Below are positions 47,320-55,720 of a stretch of DNA of 64,000 bases, piece by piece. Position 1 is the first letter of the stretch. Every line of letters begins with the position of its first letter. The translations under genes were made by a program, and so were the position numbers. The notes beneath the pieces are model-generated. The model searched no databases. It was not told the origin of the DNA and saw nothing but the letters and a program-made list of their open reading frames with translations. The DNA lies in the NCBI RefSeq assembly GCF_025574485.1, contig NZ_JAOBPO010000006.1:116951-180950 (forward strand), written 5' to 3'. This DNA comes from Kordiimonas aquimaris (lineage in GTDB: Bacteria > Pseudomonadota > Alphaproteobacteria > Sphingomonadales > Kordiimonadaceae).

Positions 47320-48321
47320 ATGGAAGTGAAAACAGAAACATTGAATAGCGGTGCAATTGTTCCCCTTGTGGTAATGATATCGAACCCGTTGAGCACAACT
47401 AACGCAAAAAACCTTGATGAAATACGCAAGATAGTCAATGCCAGTGCTAACGTTGTTCATTATGAACTGGACGGCATTGATACGCTTCAAGATGCGATCG
47501 AATTGTTCGCGCGTGCCAAGCCGTCATTACTGATTGTAAATGGCGGCGATGGCACCATTGGCGCTGCACTTGCTGCTATTCTTTACAACAACCCATTTAA
47601 TGTTGTGCCGCCCATCGCGTTTCTACCTGGTGGTAAAACGAATATGACGGCGGCTGATTTAGGCTTTAAAGGAAACCCATCTAAAGTCCTCAAGAAACTA
47701 TTGAAGTTAACGCAAGCAGGCGAAATTCCAAACAAACTAACAACAAGACACCTTATTGAAATGGACCTGGGTGATGGGCTGCCACCACGCGTTGGTACAT
47801 TTTTTGGTACTGCAGGTATTGTTCGCGGCATTTTTTGGTGTCGTGAAAATGCTTATTCCAAAGGCTTGCCAAACTGGCTGGCTCATGTGTGGTCCGCATA
47901 CAAGTTGATCACCGCGGCATTTGGTCTTTCACGCGATAAAGGCCTCATGATTTCGGACCCAATGGCCATTACTGTACCTGGTAATGCTAGAATTAAAGGG
48001 CGGTATTCTGTTGTTCTTACAACGACATTGGATAATTTATTATTTGGCTTAAAACCATATGGTCGAGAAGGAAAGGGTGGGCTTCGTTTTTCTGCTATTG
48101 AAGCAGGGCCTTCGAATTTCTTTCGTGGGTTTCTTGGATTAATTACAGGCAGATTTGGCCGGAAGACCATTAATGGTGTTCATGTACGCCGCGGTGATAT
48201 GGTGCGCATTGAAGGTACTGATCCGGTTACGTTAGACGGTGAAATATATCAACCACTAGAAAATACTCCTATTACCCTAAAGGGCGATAGGTCATTGACA
48301 TTTGTGTCGTTGAAGAAATGA
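47320..48321 (+). CDS. Lipid kinase of the diacylglycerol/sphingosine kinase family (CpgB-like candidate)
   Basis: About 333 residues from the ATG at 47320, which has GAGG five bases ahead. The nucleotide loop GGDGT is at 75-79, the core has SNPLSTTN and FLPGGKTNMTAADLG (a Lys where many kinases have another residue before the TNM), and the C-terminal beta-domain of the family follows. Such enzymes phosphorylate diacylglycerol, sphingoid bases or ceramides. A Caulobacter relative, CpgB, is a ceramide kinase that acts in ceramide phosphoglycerate synthesis (recalled from the literature). Here it sits beside spt and overlaps a Tam41-like gene by four bases, so a ceramide or related lipid is the likely substrate. 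Confidence 0.78.
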   Translation: MEVKTETLNSGAIVPLVVMISNPLSTTNAKNLDEIRKIVNASANVVHYELDGIDTLQDAIELFARAKPSLLIVNGGDGTIGAALAAILYNNPFNVVPPIAFLPGGKTNMTAADLGFKGNPSKVLKKLLKLTQAGEIPNKLTTRHLIEMDLGDGLPPRVGTFFGTAGIVRGIFWCRENAYSKGLPNWLAHVWSAYKLITAAFGLSRDKGLMISDPMAITVPGNARIKGRYSVVLTTTLDNLLFGLKPYGREGKGGLRFSAIEAGPSNFFRGFLGLITGRFGRKTINGVHVRRGDMVRIEGTDPVTLDGEIYQPLENTPITLKGDRSLTFVSLKK

Positions 48322-49307
48322 CGATGAAGAAAAAAACGGTAAAACCAGATGAGAGTGGTGCGGCGTCCAGCTCTCAATCCATGCAGCAATTTATCCTTGA
48401 TGAGTGGCAGCGCGATGTTCCAGAAGCCGTAAAAATGGCAGCACATACAATTGGTGCACTATATGGCAGCGCAACTGCGGGCGTGCTTTTTTATGGATCA
48501 TGCTTACGTACAGGGGAAATCGAGGAGAAAATACTCGACTTCTATGTTTTGGTGGATAGTTACCAAGCAGCATATGAAAAAGGCTGGCTTGCTACAGCTA
48601 ACCAGATATTGCCGCCTAATGTCTTTTACCATGAAATGGTTGTTGATGGAGTGGTTGTTCGCTCAAAGTATGCCGTTTTATCGCTACAAGACCTCAGCTT
48701 CCGCGTTAGTTCTGCGTGTTTAAACGTATCTATTTGGGCACGCTTTTGTCAGCCATGTCTTCTGCTTAATGCGCGTGATGAAACAATACAGCAACAAGTG
48801 GCGGGTAATATAGCAGAAGCAGTAAACACGATGTTGAGCAACTTGTTAGCCCTTAAGCCTTGGGCTACTGAGCCGCGAGATTTGTGGGTCGCTGCATTCG
48901 AAGAGACGTATGCAGCAGAGCTGCGATCTGAACGTGGCGGCAAAGGACTTGAGATATACCTTCTAGATCAAGACCGGTACCATGCAGTTACACCTGTTGC
49001 ATTGGAAGAGTTGCGAGCAAAGGGAGTGTTGGTGGCAGCGTCGCCTCCGCAAACGCAGCCTGCGCGGACTGAGAATTTTAATGCAAAGGTTTACTGGTTT
49101 TTAAGGCGTTTAAACGGCAAAACCGTTAGTTTCTTGCGCCTGATCAAGGCTTCTATGACTTTTGATGGCGGTATTGATTATTTAGCATGGAAGATACGGC
49201 GTCATGCCGGTGTCGAAATTGAGGTTAAGGATTGGATGCGACGGCATCCCGTTTTTGCAGGCATTGTATTGTTCTGGAATTTACGCCGCAAAGGTGCATT
49301 TAAGTAA
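48318..49307 (+). CDS. Tam41/Mmp37-like nucleotidyltransferase (possible lipid cytidylyltransferase)
   Basis: A 329-residue protein I assign by motif. It has a pol-beta-type nucleotidyltransferase core: G60-S61 (FYGSCLR), then D74 (ILDFYVLVD) with a second Asp at 80; a WLA...N..PP...FYHE segment; and RSKYAVLSLQDL followed by IWARFCQPCLLL. Each of these matches the order of motifs in mitochondrial Tam41, a CDP-diacylglycerol synthase. It is coupled to the lipid kinase (ATGA), which suggests it activates a phosphorylated lipid with CTP, or acts on a phosphoryl head group. The substrate is inference, and the second catalytic Asp is replaced by Tyr at the third motif position. Confidence 0.62.
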   Translation: MTMKKKTVKPDESGAASSSQSMQQFILDEWQRDVPEAVKMAAHTIGALYGSATAGVLFYGSCLRTGEIEEKILDFYVLVDSYQAAYEKGWLATANQILPPNVFYHEMVVDGVVVRSKYAVLSLQDLSFRVSSACLNVSIWARFCQPCLLLNARDETIQQQVAGNIAEAVNTMLSNLLALKPWATEPRDLWVAAFEETYAAELRSERGGKGLEIYLLDQDRYHAVTPVALEELRAKGVLVAASPPQTQPARTENFNAKVYWFLRRLNGKTVSFLRLIKASMTFDGGIDYLAWKIRRHAGVEIEVKDWMRRHPVFAGIVLFWNLRRKGAFK

Positions 49308-49325
49308 GCTCTATGCGGGAAGGGA

Positions 49326-49355
49326 AGTACTCAATTTATCATTAAACTGAGTACT
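49326..49355. terminator. Hairpin between convergent kinase-module and spt ends
   Basis: An eight-base stem (49326-49333 with 49348-49355), extended by four more paired bases inside after a mismatch. No strong T-run follows, so termination strength is uncertain. Confidence 0.4.
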
Positions 49356-49377
49356 GGCCATTTATAGATCATAATAG

Positions 49378-50574
49378 TTAGGAATTTAGTCCTACAGCTT
49401 TAGCCGTTTTCTTGAATCGTTTAATGATCTCAGATATTTGTTCGCTGGTATGTTGGGCACACACACTAATGCGTAGTAAAAACATGCCAGAAGGAGTTGC
49501 TGGCGGTGCAGCCATATTGGCATAAACGCCTTCTAACAATAAGTGTTCCCAGAAACGTGTTCCCATCATCACATCAGGCAAATGAACTGCAATAATCGGA
49601 CTTTCTGCGGTTTTTGTTGCCATTGAAAACCCAGCTTCTTTTAAACCCGTATGCAGTTGGCGTGCGTTTTCCCATAGATGTGCACGTCTATTGCTACCGC
49701 GTTTAATAGCTTCAATGGATTTTGTTGCTGAGGCAACGACACTTGGTGGCAAGCTTGCGGTGAAGATATAAGGTCGACTTACGAAGCGTAATACATCAAA
49801 TTTTGGGTGGTTGGATACTGCAAATCCACCGACAGTGCCGACCGATTTGGAAAATGTTCCCACGAAAAAGTCGGATAAATGTTCAACACCTAATTCTTCA
49901 GCAACGCCACGACCAGTTTCACCGGTAAAGCCCATTGAGTGTGCCTCGTCAACAAGTGTCATGCAGCCGTACTTTTTACCAACTTCCAGTAATTCTTTCA
50001 GTGGTGCTGCATCGCCGAGCATAGAGTATATGCCTTCTACAACTAGTAGCTTGCCGGCATCTTCAGGCAACCTCTTAAGGCGTCTTTCCAGGTTTTCTGG
50101 GTCATTATGTTTGAAGCGAACAATAGTGGCATTGCCCATAGAACATCCATCGTAAATGGAGGCATGGCTATCAGCATCAATAATGACATAGTCGTCTTTA
50201 CCACCAAGGGCGGAAATCATACCAAGATTTGCCTGATAGCCAGTGGAAAACACCATGCAGTGCTCCATGCCGTAGAAATCAGCTATGGTGGCTTCGAGCT
50301 TTTTATGTCCTTCGTATGTGCCGTTTAATACTCGTGATCCAGTGGTGCCTGTGCCGAATTGATCAAGTGCTTCTTTTGCTGCGTTGATCGATTCCTCATG
50401 AAATGTCATGCCCATGTAGTTGTTTGTGCCGGCAAGAATAGTGCGACGTCCGCCGATAACAGCTTCGGTTTCAGAAATAACTTCGTCGACGACAACTTTA
50501 AAAGGGTCAGCTTTTTCAAATGGTAGTGAAGAACGTAAGGCCACTACCTGGTCAAATTTATCAAACAGGTCCAT
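49378..50574 (-). CDS. spt: Serine palmitoyltransferase (alpha-oxoamine synthase)
   Basis: A 398-residue PLP enzyme of the alpha-oxoamine synthase family. The PLP lysine is K243 (GTFSKSVGTVGG), D209 lies in DEAHS, H137 is in DADSHASI and the substrate loop GTTGSRVLNG is at 75-85. Its soluble form with no membrane anchor matches bacterial SPT, which condenses serine with an acyl thioester to 3-ketosphinganine. Alternatives in the family (8-amino-7-oxononanoate synthase, KBL, ALAS) fit less well given the neighbours: an acyl carrier protein seven bases away, a reductase and a fatty acyl ligase, as in Caulobacter. Confidence 0.88.
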   Translation of the reverse strand: MDLFDKFDQVVALRSSLPFEKADPFKVVVDEVISETEAVIGGRRTILAGTNNYMGMTFHEESINAAKEALDQFGTGTTGSRVLNGTYEGHKKLEATIADFYGMEHCMVFSTGYQANLGMISALGGKDDYVIIDADSHASIYDGCSMGNATIVRFKHNDPENLERRLKRLPEDAGKLLVVEGIYSMLGDAAPLKELLEVGKKYGCMTLVDEAHSMGFTGETGRGVAEELGVEHLSDFFVGTFSKSVGTVGGFAVSNHPKFDVLRFVSRPYIFTASLPPSVVASATKSIEAIKRGSNRRAHLWENARQLHTGLKEAGFSMATKTAESPIIAVHLPDVMMGTRFWEHLLLEGVYANMAAPPATPSGMFLLRISVCAQHTSEQISEIIKRFKKTAKAVGLNS

Positions 50575-50580
50575 AAGGAA

Positions 50581-50826
50581 CTAACTTTCGTTCACAATTT
50601 TATCAACAGTATCAGCAACTTGTCCGATTGTTTCTAATTCGGGCAGAAGGTTTAATGGCAAAATAATGTCAAATGTATCTTCGATTTCAGCTACCAGATC
50701 CATAACAGTTAAGCTATCGAGTTCCAGATCAGAAGCAAACGTTGTCTCAGGTGCCAACGCAGCGTTTTTTTGATTAATAGGTGTAATCAAATCATAAATT
50801 GTTTTCAATGTAGCGGGCTGTGCCAT
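50581..50826 (-). CDS. Acyl carrier protein dedicated to sphingolipid synthesis
   Basis: About 81 residues from the ATG at 50826 (a TTG four codons earlier is also open). The phosphopantetheine serine is S38 in LELDSLTVMDL, and the rest is a four-helix ACP fold. It follows the reductase by 80 bases and precedes spt by six. In Caulobacter an ACP between spt and the reductase delivers acyl groups to Spt; the same role is inferred here. A housekeeping acpP would normally be near fabF instead. Confidence 0.85.
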   Translation of the reverse strand: MAQPATLKTIYDLITPINQKNAALAPETTFASDLELDSLTVMDLVAEIEDTFDIILPLNLLPELETIGQVADTVDKIVNES

Positions 50827-50906
50827 TCTTTTTGCCAATCGTTATGAGGTGTCGTGATACCGGATAAAATAAATTACGTGTTATTGTTATATCCAGATGA
50901 CCTTCA

Positions 50907-51860
50907 TCATAAAAGGTCATTTTTTCGATACCAGTCCAAGGTATTCTGTAGACCTGATTTAAGATCAAATTGTGGCGCCCATTTTTCATGCCGAAACCTA
51001 CGGTTTTCTGTGACTGTCCAGTCTGCATGACATAAGTAGCGTGCAGTTGAAACCGTTAGCATTGCTGGCTTGTTCAGCATGTGCGCGAATGTCTGGTTAA
51101 TAAATCCTATGGAAGCCATAATTGTATATGGAACAGGCACATAATGCATTTTCGTATTATTTTTCGGTATGCAAGATGCAACATCTTTGACCGTGTAACC
51201 GCGTTTTGCACCATCATCAATCTCAAGGATTGAAGCTTTATTGCTTTGGTCAGATAGAACAGCAGTTGCTTTTGCCAAATCTGCCACGTGTATCATCGAA
51301 AATTTATTACGTGTACTCCCTGGTGCAGGTAAGAAGCCGTACTTGCTAGCTTTTAATAGCTTCAGGATTTCTTTGTCGCCGGGCCCGTATATGGCGGGCG
51401 GACGCAATATGGTCCAGCTAAAGCCCCATTTGCGCGCTGTTAACAGCATTTCTGTTCCGGCTTTACTAGCGCCGTAATGAGATAGCCTTGGTTCTCTTGC
51501 TGCGAGGCTTGAAATATGCAGCACATGTTGAACGCCGGATGTTTGAGCTGCATCAAATAGGCGCTTGCTACCAGTGACATTTACATCAAAAAATATGTCT
51601 CTAGTAAGTGCTTTAGTAAGTCCTGCTAAATGAATTAATGTTGATGTGCCTTGTGTTAGTAATTCAAGGCTGGTTTCATTATCCAAAGCACCAACAACCC
51701 ATTCCACATTTTGTCTGTCAATTTGTGGGCTGCGGGTTAATGCCTTTACGCGATGTCCGCTTTCAAGCAGGGCATCTAGAACATGTTTTCCCAGAAAACC
51801 GGTAGCCCCGGTCAAAGCAATGGTTTGACCAGTTTTGTTTGCTTTAATTTTACTTGGCAT
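50907..51860 (-). CDS. NAD-dependent epimerase/reductase, CerR-like
   Basis: A 317-residue extended SDR. The Rossmann motif is GATGFLGKHV, and the active site is YGASK with a preceding Ser-Ser in HISSLA. It resembles NAD-dependent epimerase family proteins. In Caulobacter the equivalent gene (CerR) reduces a keto group in ceramide synthesis; position between the ACP and the acyl ligase supports that. Its C terminus lies 80 bases from the ACP start. Confidence 0.85.
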   Translation of the reverse strand: MPSKIKANKTGQTIALTGATGFLGKHVLDALLESGHRVKALTRSPQIDRQNVEWVVGALDNETSLELLTQGTSTLIHLAGLTKALTRDIFFDVNVTGSKRLFDAAQTSGVQHVLHISSLAAREPRLSHYGASKAGTEMLLTARKWGFSWTILRPPAIYGPGDKEILKLLKASKYGFLPAPGSTRNKFSMIHVADLAKATAVLSDQSNKASILEIDDGAKRGYTVKDVASCIPKNNTKMHYVPVPYTIMASIGFINQTFAHMLNKPAMLTVSTARYLCHADWTVTENRRFRHEKWAPQFDLKSGLQNTLDWYRKNDLL

Positions 51861-51865
51861 TTCTG

Positions 51866-53617
51866 TTAACTTGCGACCGCTTGCAAATGGCCAGACAGAT
51901 ATTCATTGCGAGCCTTTGTCCGGCTTAATTTACCTGAAGATGTACGCGGTAAAGATTTCGGCGGCACTAACTCAATTATACAATTAACACCTGTTTCAGC
52001 TTGAATTTTCTTTTTCAATGCTTCGGTAAGTTTCACGCGCTCTGCAGGGTCGGAAACACGGCATTGTGCTAAAATAAGTGGTACTTCTTCTGCATTGTCA
52101 CCTGGTACAGAAATAGCTGCTACATCGCCTTTCTTTAGGCCATCAACTTGTTCTGCTGCCCATTCTATGTCTTGCGGCCAATGGTTGCGACCATTCACAA
52201 TGATCATATCCTTAGCCCGACCAACAATATATATGCAGTCTTCTTTCATGTAGCCCATGTCACCAGTGTCAAGCCAACCTTCAGGGCTTAAAACAGCGCG
52301 CGTTGTTTCTGGGTCATTGAAATATTCACGCATAACTGAAACACCGCGCAAAAATACTTTACCAACTTGACGATCAGAAAGAATCATATCGCCTTCATCA
52401 CGAATTTCGATTTCGTACTCTGGCAACAATTTTCCGCAGTTAACTACTTCGCGCATCCGATCATCTTTGTCTTTACCGCTTACAAGCACTTGCCGATCAC
52501 CAGTGAGAACAGATTCTTCAATCAAATCAACTTCAATGCCTTTACCAACTGTTCCAAAGCTTACACCGAGCGTACATTCCGCTAAACCATAACTAGGAAG
52601 GAATGCATTATAAGAGAAACCGATCTGGCCAAATGTATCGACAAATTCTCGCATGACTTCTGGGCGAATCATCTCCGCACCGATACCGGCAACACGAACA
52701 CTTGTTAGATCAAGGCCCTCCATAGCACTTGTTCGCATGGCTGCACGGCGCGTACATATATCAAAGCCAAAAGTTGGGCTGTATGTAATGGTACCTTTAT
52801 TTTGGCTTAGTACGCGTAACCAGCTTAATGGCCTGCGTGCAAACTCTTCCGTTGGAATAAAGTCTACGGATACCTGGCAAGTAAGGGTTGTCAGCAGTGT
52901 GCCAACCAAACCCATATCATGATAAAACGGTAACCACGAAACACAGCGATCACTGTCTTCGAGGTGTATACCATGGAAGCCCATACCGTGTGTGTTGGAA
53001 AGTAAAGAACGATGCGTAACTGACACACCGTGTGGGAACCGTGTGCTGCCTGAAGAATACTGTAGGTAAGCCAAATCATCGGGAGTAGGCAGAACAGTTT
53101 CACCAATTGTATCAACGTTCATGTAGTCTTCATAGTCACCGATGAATTTTAAACCCATATCTTCTGTAGCTTGATTTACAATCTCATCCATGAATGAAGG
53201 AGCCATCAAACCATTGGCTTTGCAACTTTCCATCTGCATACGCAGTTGGGAAACATAACCAACTTTGCCGCCGAATGATGTTGGAAGAGGTAATGGAACC
53301 GGTAGTACACTCGCGTACTGACAACCAACAAAGAAACTTACAAAGTTTGCTGTGGTTTCGGCGATTAAGGCAATACGGTCGCCTTTTTCAAAGCCCATAC
53401 CTACAAGCCGTTTGCCAATAGCTTCCGCACGATCTCGAATTTCGGCCCATGTAATAACATCAGTTACATCACCGCGCGCATTGTAAAAGTTAACGCCGCG
53501 CACACCTTTAGCCGCGTATTCAATCGCGTCTACAAGTGTATCAAAATCGGAATAACGTCTTTCCAGTGACGGATCGTGTGTCGGTGTCACCACAATCTGC
53601 GTGTCATTGTTGACCAT
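51866..53617 (-). CDS. Fatty acyl-AMP ligase (acyl-ACP ligase)
   Basis: A 583-residue adenylate-forming enzyme. The nucleotide-binding motif is QYSSGSTRFPHGV, the FAAL motif is SWLPFYHDMGLVG, then GWLDTGDMGYM and the hinge IIVNGRNHWPQDIE; the catalytic Lys is in RTSSGKLSR. The PQDIE/YHDMG features are those of fatty acyl-AMP ligases, which load acyl chains onto ACPs. It is five bases before cerR's start, so it is translated with it, and would load the acyl carrier protein for Spt. It is divergent from a PLP enzyme across 266 bases. Confidence 0.9.
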   Translation of the reverse strand: MVNNDTQIVVTPTHDPSLERRYSDFDTLVDAIEYAAKGVRGVNFYNARGDVTDVITWAEIRDRAEAIGKRLVGMGFEKGDRIALIAETTANFVSFFVGCQYASVLPVPLPLPTSFGGKVGYVSQLRMQMESCKANGLMAPSFMDEIVNQATEDMGLKFIGDYEDYMNVDTIGETVLPTPDDLAYLQYSSGSTRFPHGVSVTHRSLLSNTHGMGFHGIHLEDSDRCVSWLPFYHDMGLVGTLLTTLTCQVSVDFIPTEEFARRPLSWLRVLSQNKGTITYSPTFGFDICTRRAAMRTSAMEGLDLTSVRVAGIGAEMIRPEVMREFVDTFGQIGFSYNAFLPSYGLAECTLGVSFGTVGKGIEVDLIEESVLTGDRQVLVSGKDKDDRMREVVNCGKLLPEYEIEIRDEGDMILSDRQVGKVFLRGVSVMREYFNDPETTRAVLSPEGWLDTGDMGYMKEDCIYIVGRAKDMIIVNGRNHWPQDIEWAAEQVDGLKKGDVAAISVPGDNAEEVPLILAQCRVSDPAERVKLTEALKKKIQAETGVNCIIELVPPKSLPRTSSGKLSRTKARNEYLSGHLQAVAS

Positions 53618-53883
53618 AATTACCCCAAGGTTATTGCCGTAGTACTCGTTATGCCAACATAGTTCTGCCGCGTCAATTGAGTGGCGATACTAGATCAGAC
53701 TGTTATACGCTTATTTATATGTCAAAAATAACTTGCATTCGACTTAAAATCTACCGTTCATAAATGATCGGTTGTGCGCATGTTTGTTACGGCTGAATTA
53801 CAATTTGTGAAGCTTCTTCGCAAGTTAATTTTGGTTAAGTGATCGGTATGTAACAGCATTTAAGTGAGGAATACGGCTAAATA

Positions 53884-55092
53884 ATGTCACATTTTGTATC
53901 TGAATTTTGCGAAGACACACTATCTCGTATTTACGCTGAAACCCCTGGTTTAGCTGGGCGGAACCACTTGGATAGTGCCGGGTCATCTTTTATGTCAGTA
54001 GCTGTTATTGACGCAATGCAGGCAGCATTTGACCGAGAGGTCAAGTTTGGTGGGTATGTTGCGCAAGAGCAACAGACAGAAGCTCTGGAAGCCAGCTATC
54101 ATGCCTTGGCACAACTTTTAGGCGGAAAAACTTCTGACTATGCATTTGTTGGTAATGCCGTTGATGGCTGGACCAAGGCTTTTTATAGTCTTCCGTTTAA
54201 GAAGGGCGATGTAATCGTCACTGCGTATAATGAATATTGCGCAAATTACATTGCCTATTTACAGGTTTCCAAAAACAAAGGTGTTGAAATTCGTGTTGCG
54301 CGCTCTCTTCCAGGAGGCGGCATTGATATTGACCATATGGAATCTTTGATAGACGCAAACACACGTTTAATTAGTGTTAGCCACATGCCGTCTTCTAGTG
54401 GTGAAATTATTCAAGCAGCAGAAATTGGCCGTTTAGCTAAAGCAAAAGGCGTCTTATTCCAACTAGATGCGTGTCAATCTACCGGTCATGTTCCAATTGA
54501 TGTTAAGCAAATAGGCTGCGACATCATGACGGGAACCTCTCGAAAATTTCTGCGTGGTCCGCGCGGTATCGGGTTTTTGTATGTAAATGAACAAGCGCGT
54601 TCTCAAATGGAACCTGTTATTTTAACTAACATGTCCGCTGAGTGGTCATCGCTTGATGCATATAGTCTGCGCGACGATGCTCGTATTTTTGAAGCTTGGG
54701 AGCGTAGTGTTATAAACCAGGTTGGTTTTGGCGCTGCTATTAATTATTTATTGGAACTTGGGGTAGAGCGCGCCACAGCACAAATTCGTAACAACGCATC
54801 TTACCTGCGTACCTCTTTAGCGGCTCTTGACAGCGTATCAATGGTATGCCCTGAAAGTGCAAAATCAGCGATCATTACTTTTAATATTGATGGTATTAAG
54901 CCTGCTGAAGTCAAGTCACGTATGGAAAAGCGTGGAATTGCAGTTCAGGTTGCCAAACAAGCTCATACGCGCCTTGATTATGAAGTGCGTGATATCCACG
55001 AGGCCGTGCGTGTGTCGCCGCATTATTACACGCCCAAGATTGCGATGGATGATTTTTTGTCTGCGCTGGGTGATATCCAAAATGGAAGATAA
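53884..55092 (+). CDS. Class-V aminotransferase-fold PLP enzyme
   Basis: A 402-residue protein with the class-V PLP fold: NHLDSAGSSFMSVAV near the start, FVGNAVDGWTKAF for phosphate binding, LDACQSTGH with the PLP Asp and His, and Lys in GTSRKFLRGPRG. It resembles cysteine desulfurase-like and isopenicillin-N-epimerase-like proteins; the active-site cysteine loop of desulfurases was not evident. The substrate is unknown. It is divergent from the acyl-AMP ligase and overlaps recX by 11 bases, suggesting they are co-translated. Confidence 0.85.
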   Translation: MSHFVSEFCEDTLSRIYAETPGLAGRNHLDSAGSSFMSVAVIDAMQAAFDREVKFGGYVAQEQQTEALEASYHALAQLLGGKTSDYAFVGNAVDGWTKAFYSLPFKKGDVIVTAYNEYCANYIAYLQVSKNKGVEIRVARSLPGGGIDIDHMESLIDANTRLISVSHMPSSSGEIIQAAEIGRLAKAKGVLFQLDACQSTGHVPIDVKQIGCDIMTGTSRKFLRGPRGIGFLYVNEQARSQMEPVILTNMSAEWSSLDAYSLRDDARIFEAWERSVINQVGFGAAINYLLELGVERATAQIRNNASYLRTSLAALDSVSMVCPESAKSAIITFNIDGIKPAEVKSRMEKRGIAVQVAKQAHTRLDYEVRDIHEAVRVSPHYYTPKIAMDDFLSALGDIQNGR

Positions 55093-55720
55093 GAAGTGGA
55101 ATAAAATTGGCGCTGATGGCCCGGATAATAGCCAGGGCAGTAAGAAAGAGCGTCCTGAGAAGCGCCCAGAGAAAAACCGGGTAACGAAGGTAACTGAAGG
55201 TTACATTGAGCGGGCTGCGCTACATTATCTTGGGCGGTTTAGTAGTTCTGAAAGCAATCTTGTTAAAGTGTTGGAGCGCAAAGTCCGGCGACGCAATGAA
55301 GAACACGCGCCGGTCACTGACGAACAACAACAGTGGATTATTAGTGTCGTCGCGAAGTGTGTGCGTTTTGGCTATGTTGATGATGCACAGTATGCCAAGC
55401 AACGCGCAGCAGGTCTTCTACGCAAAGGTAAGCCTGTGCGCATTATTCTTCAGGATCTTAAATTTAAAGGTGTTGCTGAAGATCTAGCTTCGGATGTGAT
55501 CAATAACTTGTCGGGTGATGACGATATAGAGCCAGACAAACGCGCAGCCGCAGCATATGTAAAACGCAGGCGTTTTGGTCCTTTTCGCCGGGTTAATGAT
55601 AAACTTGAAGAAAAGCGCGAAAAAGAGATTGCATCAATGATGCGTGCGGGTTTTCGTTATGATCTAGTGAAAACAACGCTTGATATGAGTGAAGATGATA
55701 TCATTGATCTACTGGTGTAA
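55082..55720 (+). CDS. recX: Regulatory protein RecX
   Basis: About 212 residues starting at the ATG 55082, inside the end of the PLP gene. After a charged, low-complexity N terminus (KKERPEKRPEKN) comes the helical RecX domain: YIERAALHYLGRFSSSESNLVKVL, FGYVDDAQYAKQRAAGLLRKGKP and a final helical repeat. RecX limits RecA filament growth. It is unusual to find it fused by overlap to a PLP gene and not beside recA. Its 3' end overlaps the next convergent gene by 20 bases. Confidence 0.87.
   Translation: MEDKKWNKIGADGPDNSQGSKKERPEKRPEKNRVTKVTEGYIERAALHYLGRFSSSESNLVKVLERKVRRRNEEHAPVTDEQQQWIISVVAKCVRFGYVDDAQYAKQRAAGLLRKGKPVRIILQDLKFKGVAEDLASDVINNLSGDDDIEPDKRAAAAYVKRRRFGPFRRVNDKLEEKREKEIASMMRAGFRYDLVKTTLDMSEDDIIDLLV

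Noticed and set aside
54827..55081. N-terminal extension of the recX open frame
   Set aside because: These codons lie within the class-V PLP gene in another frame and do not resemble RecX; the ATG at 55082 gives the family start.
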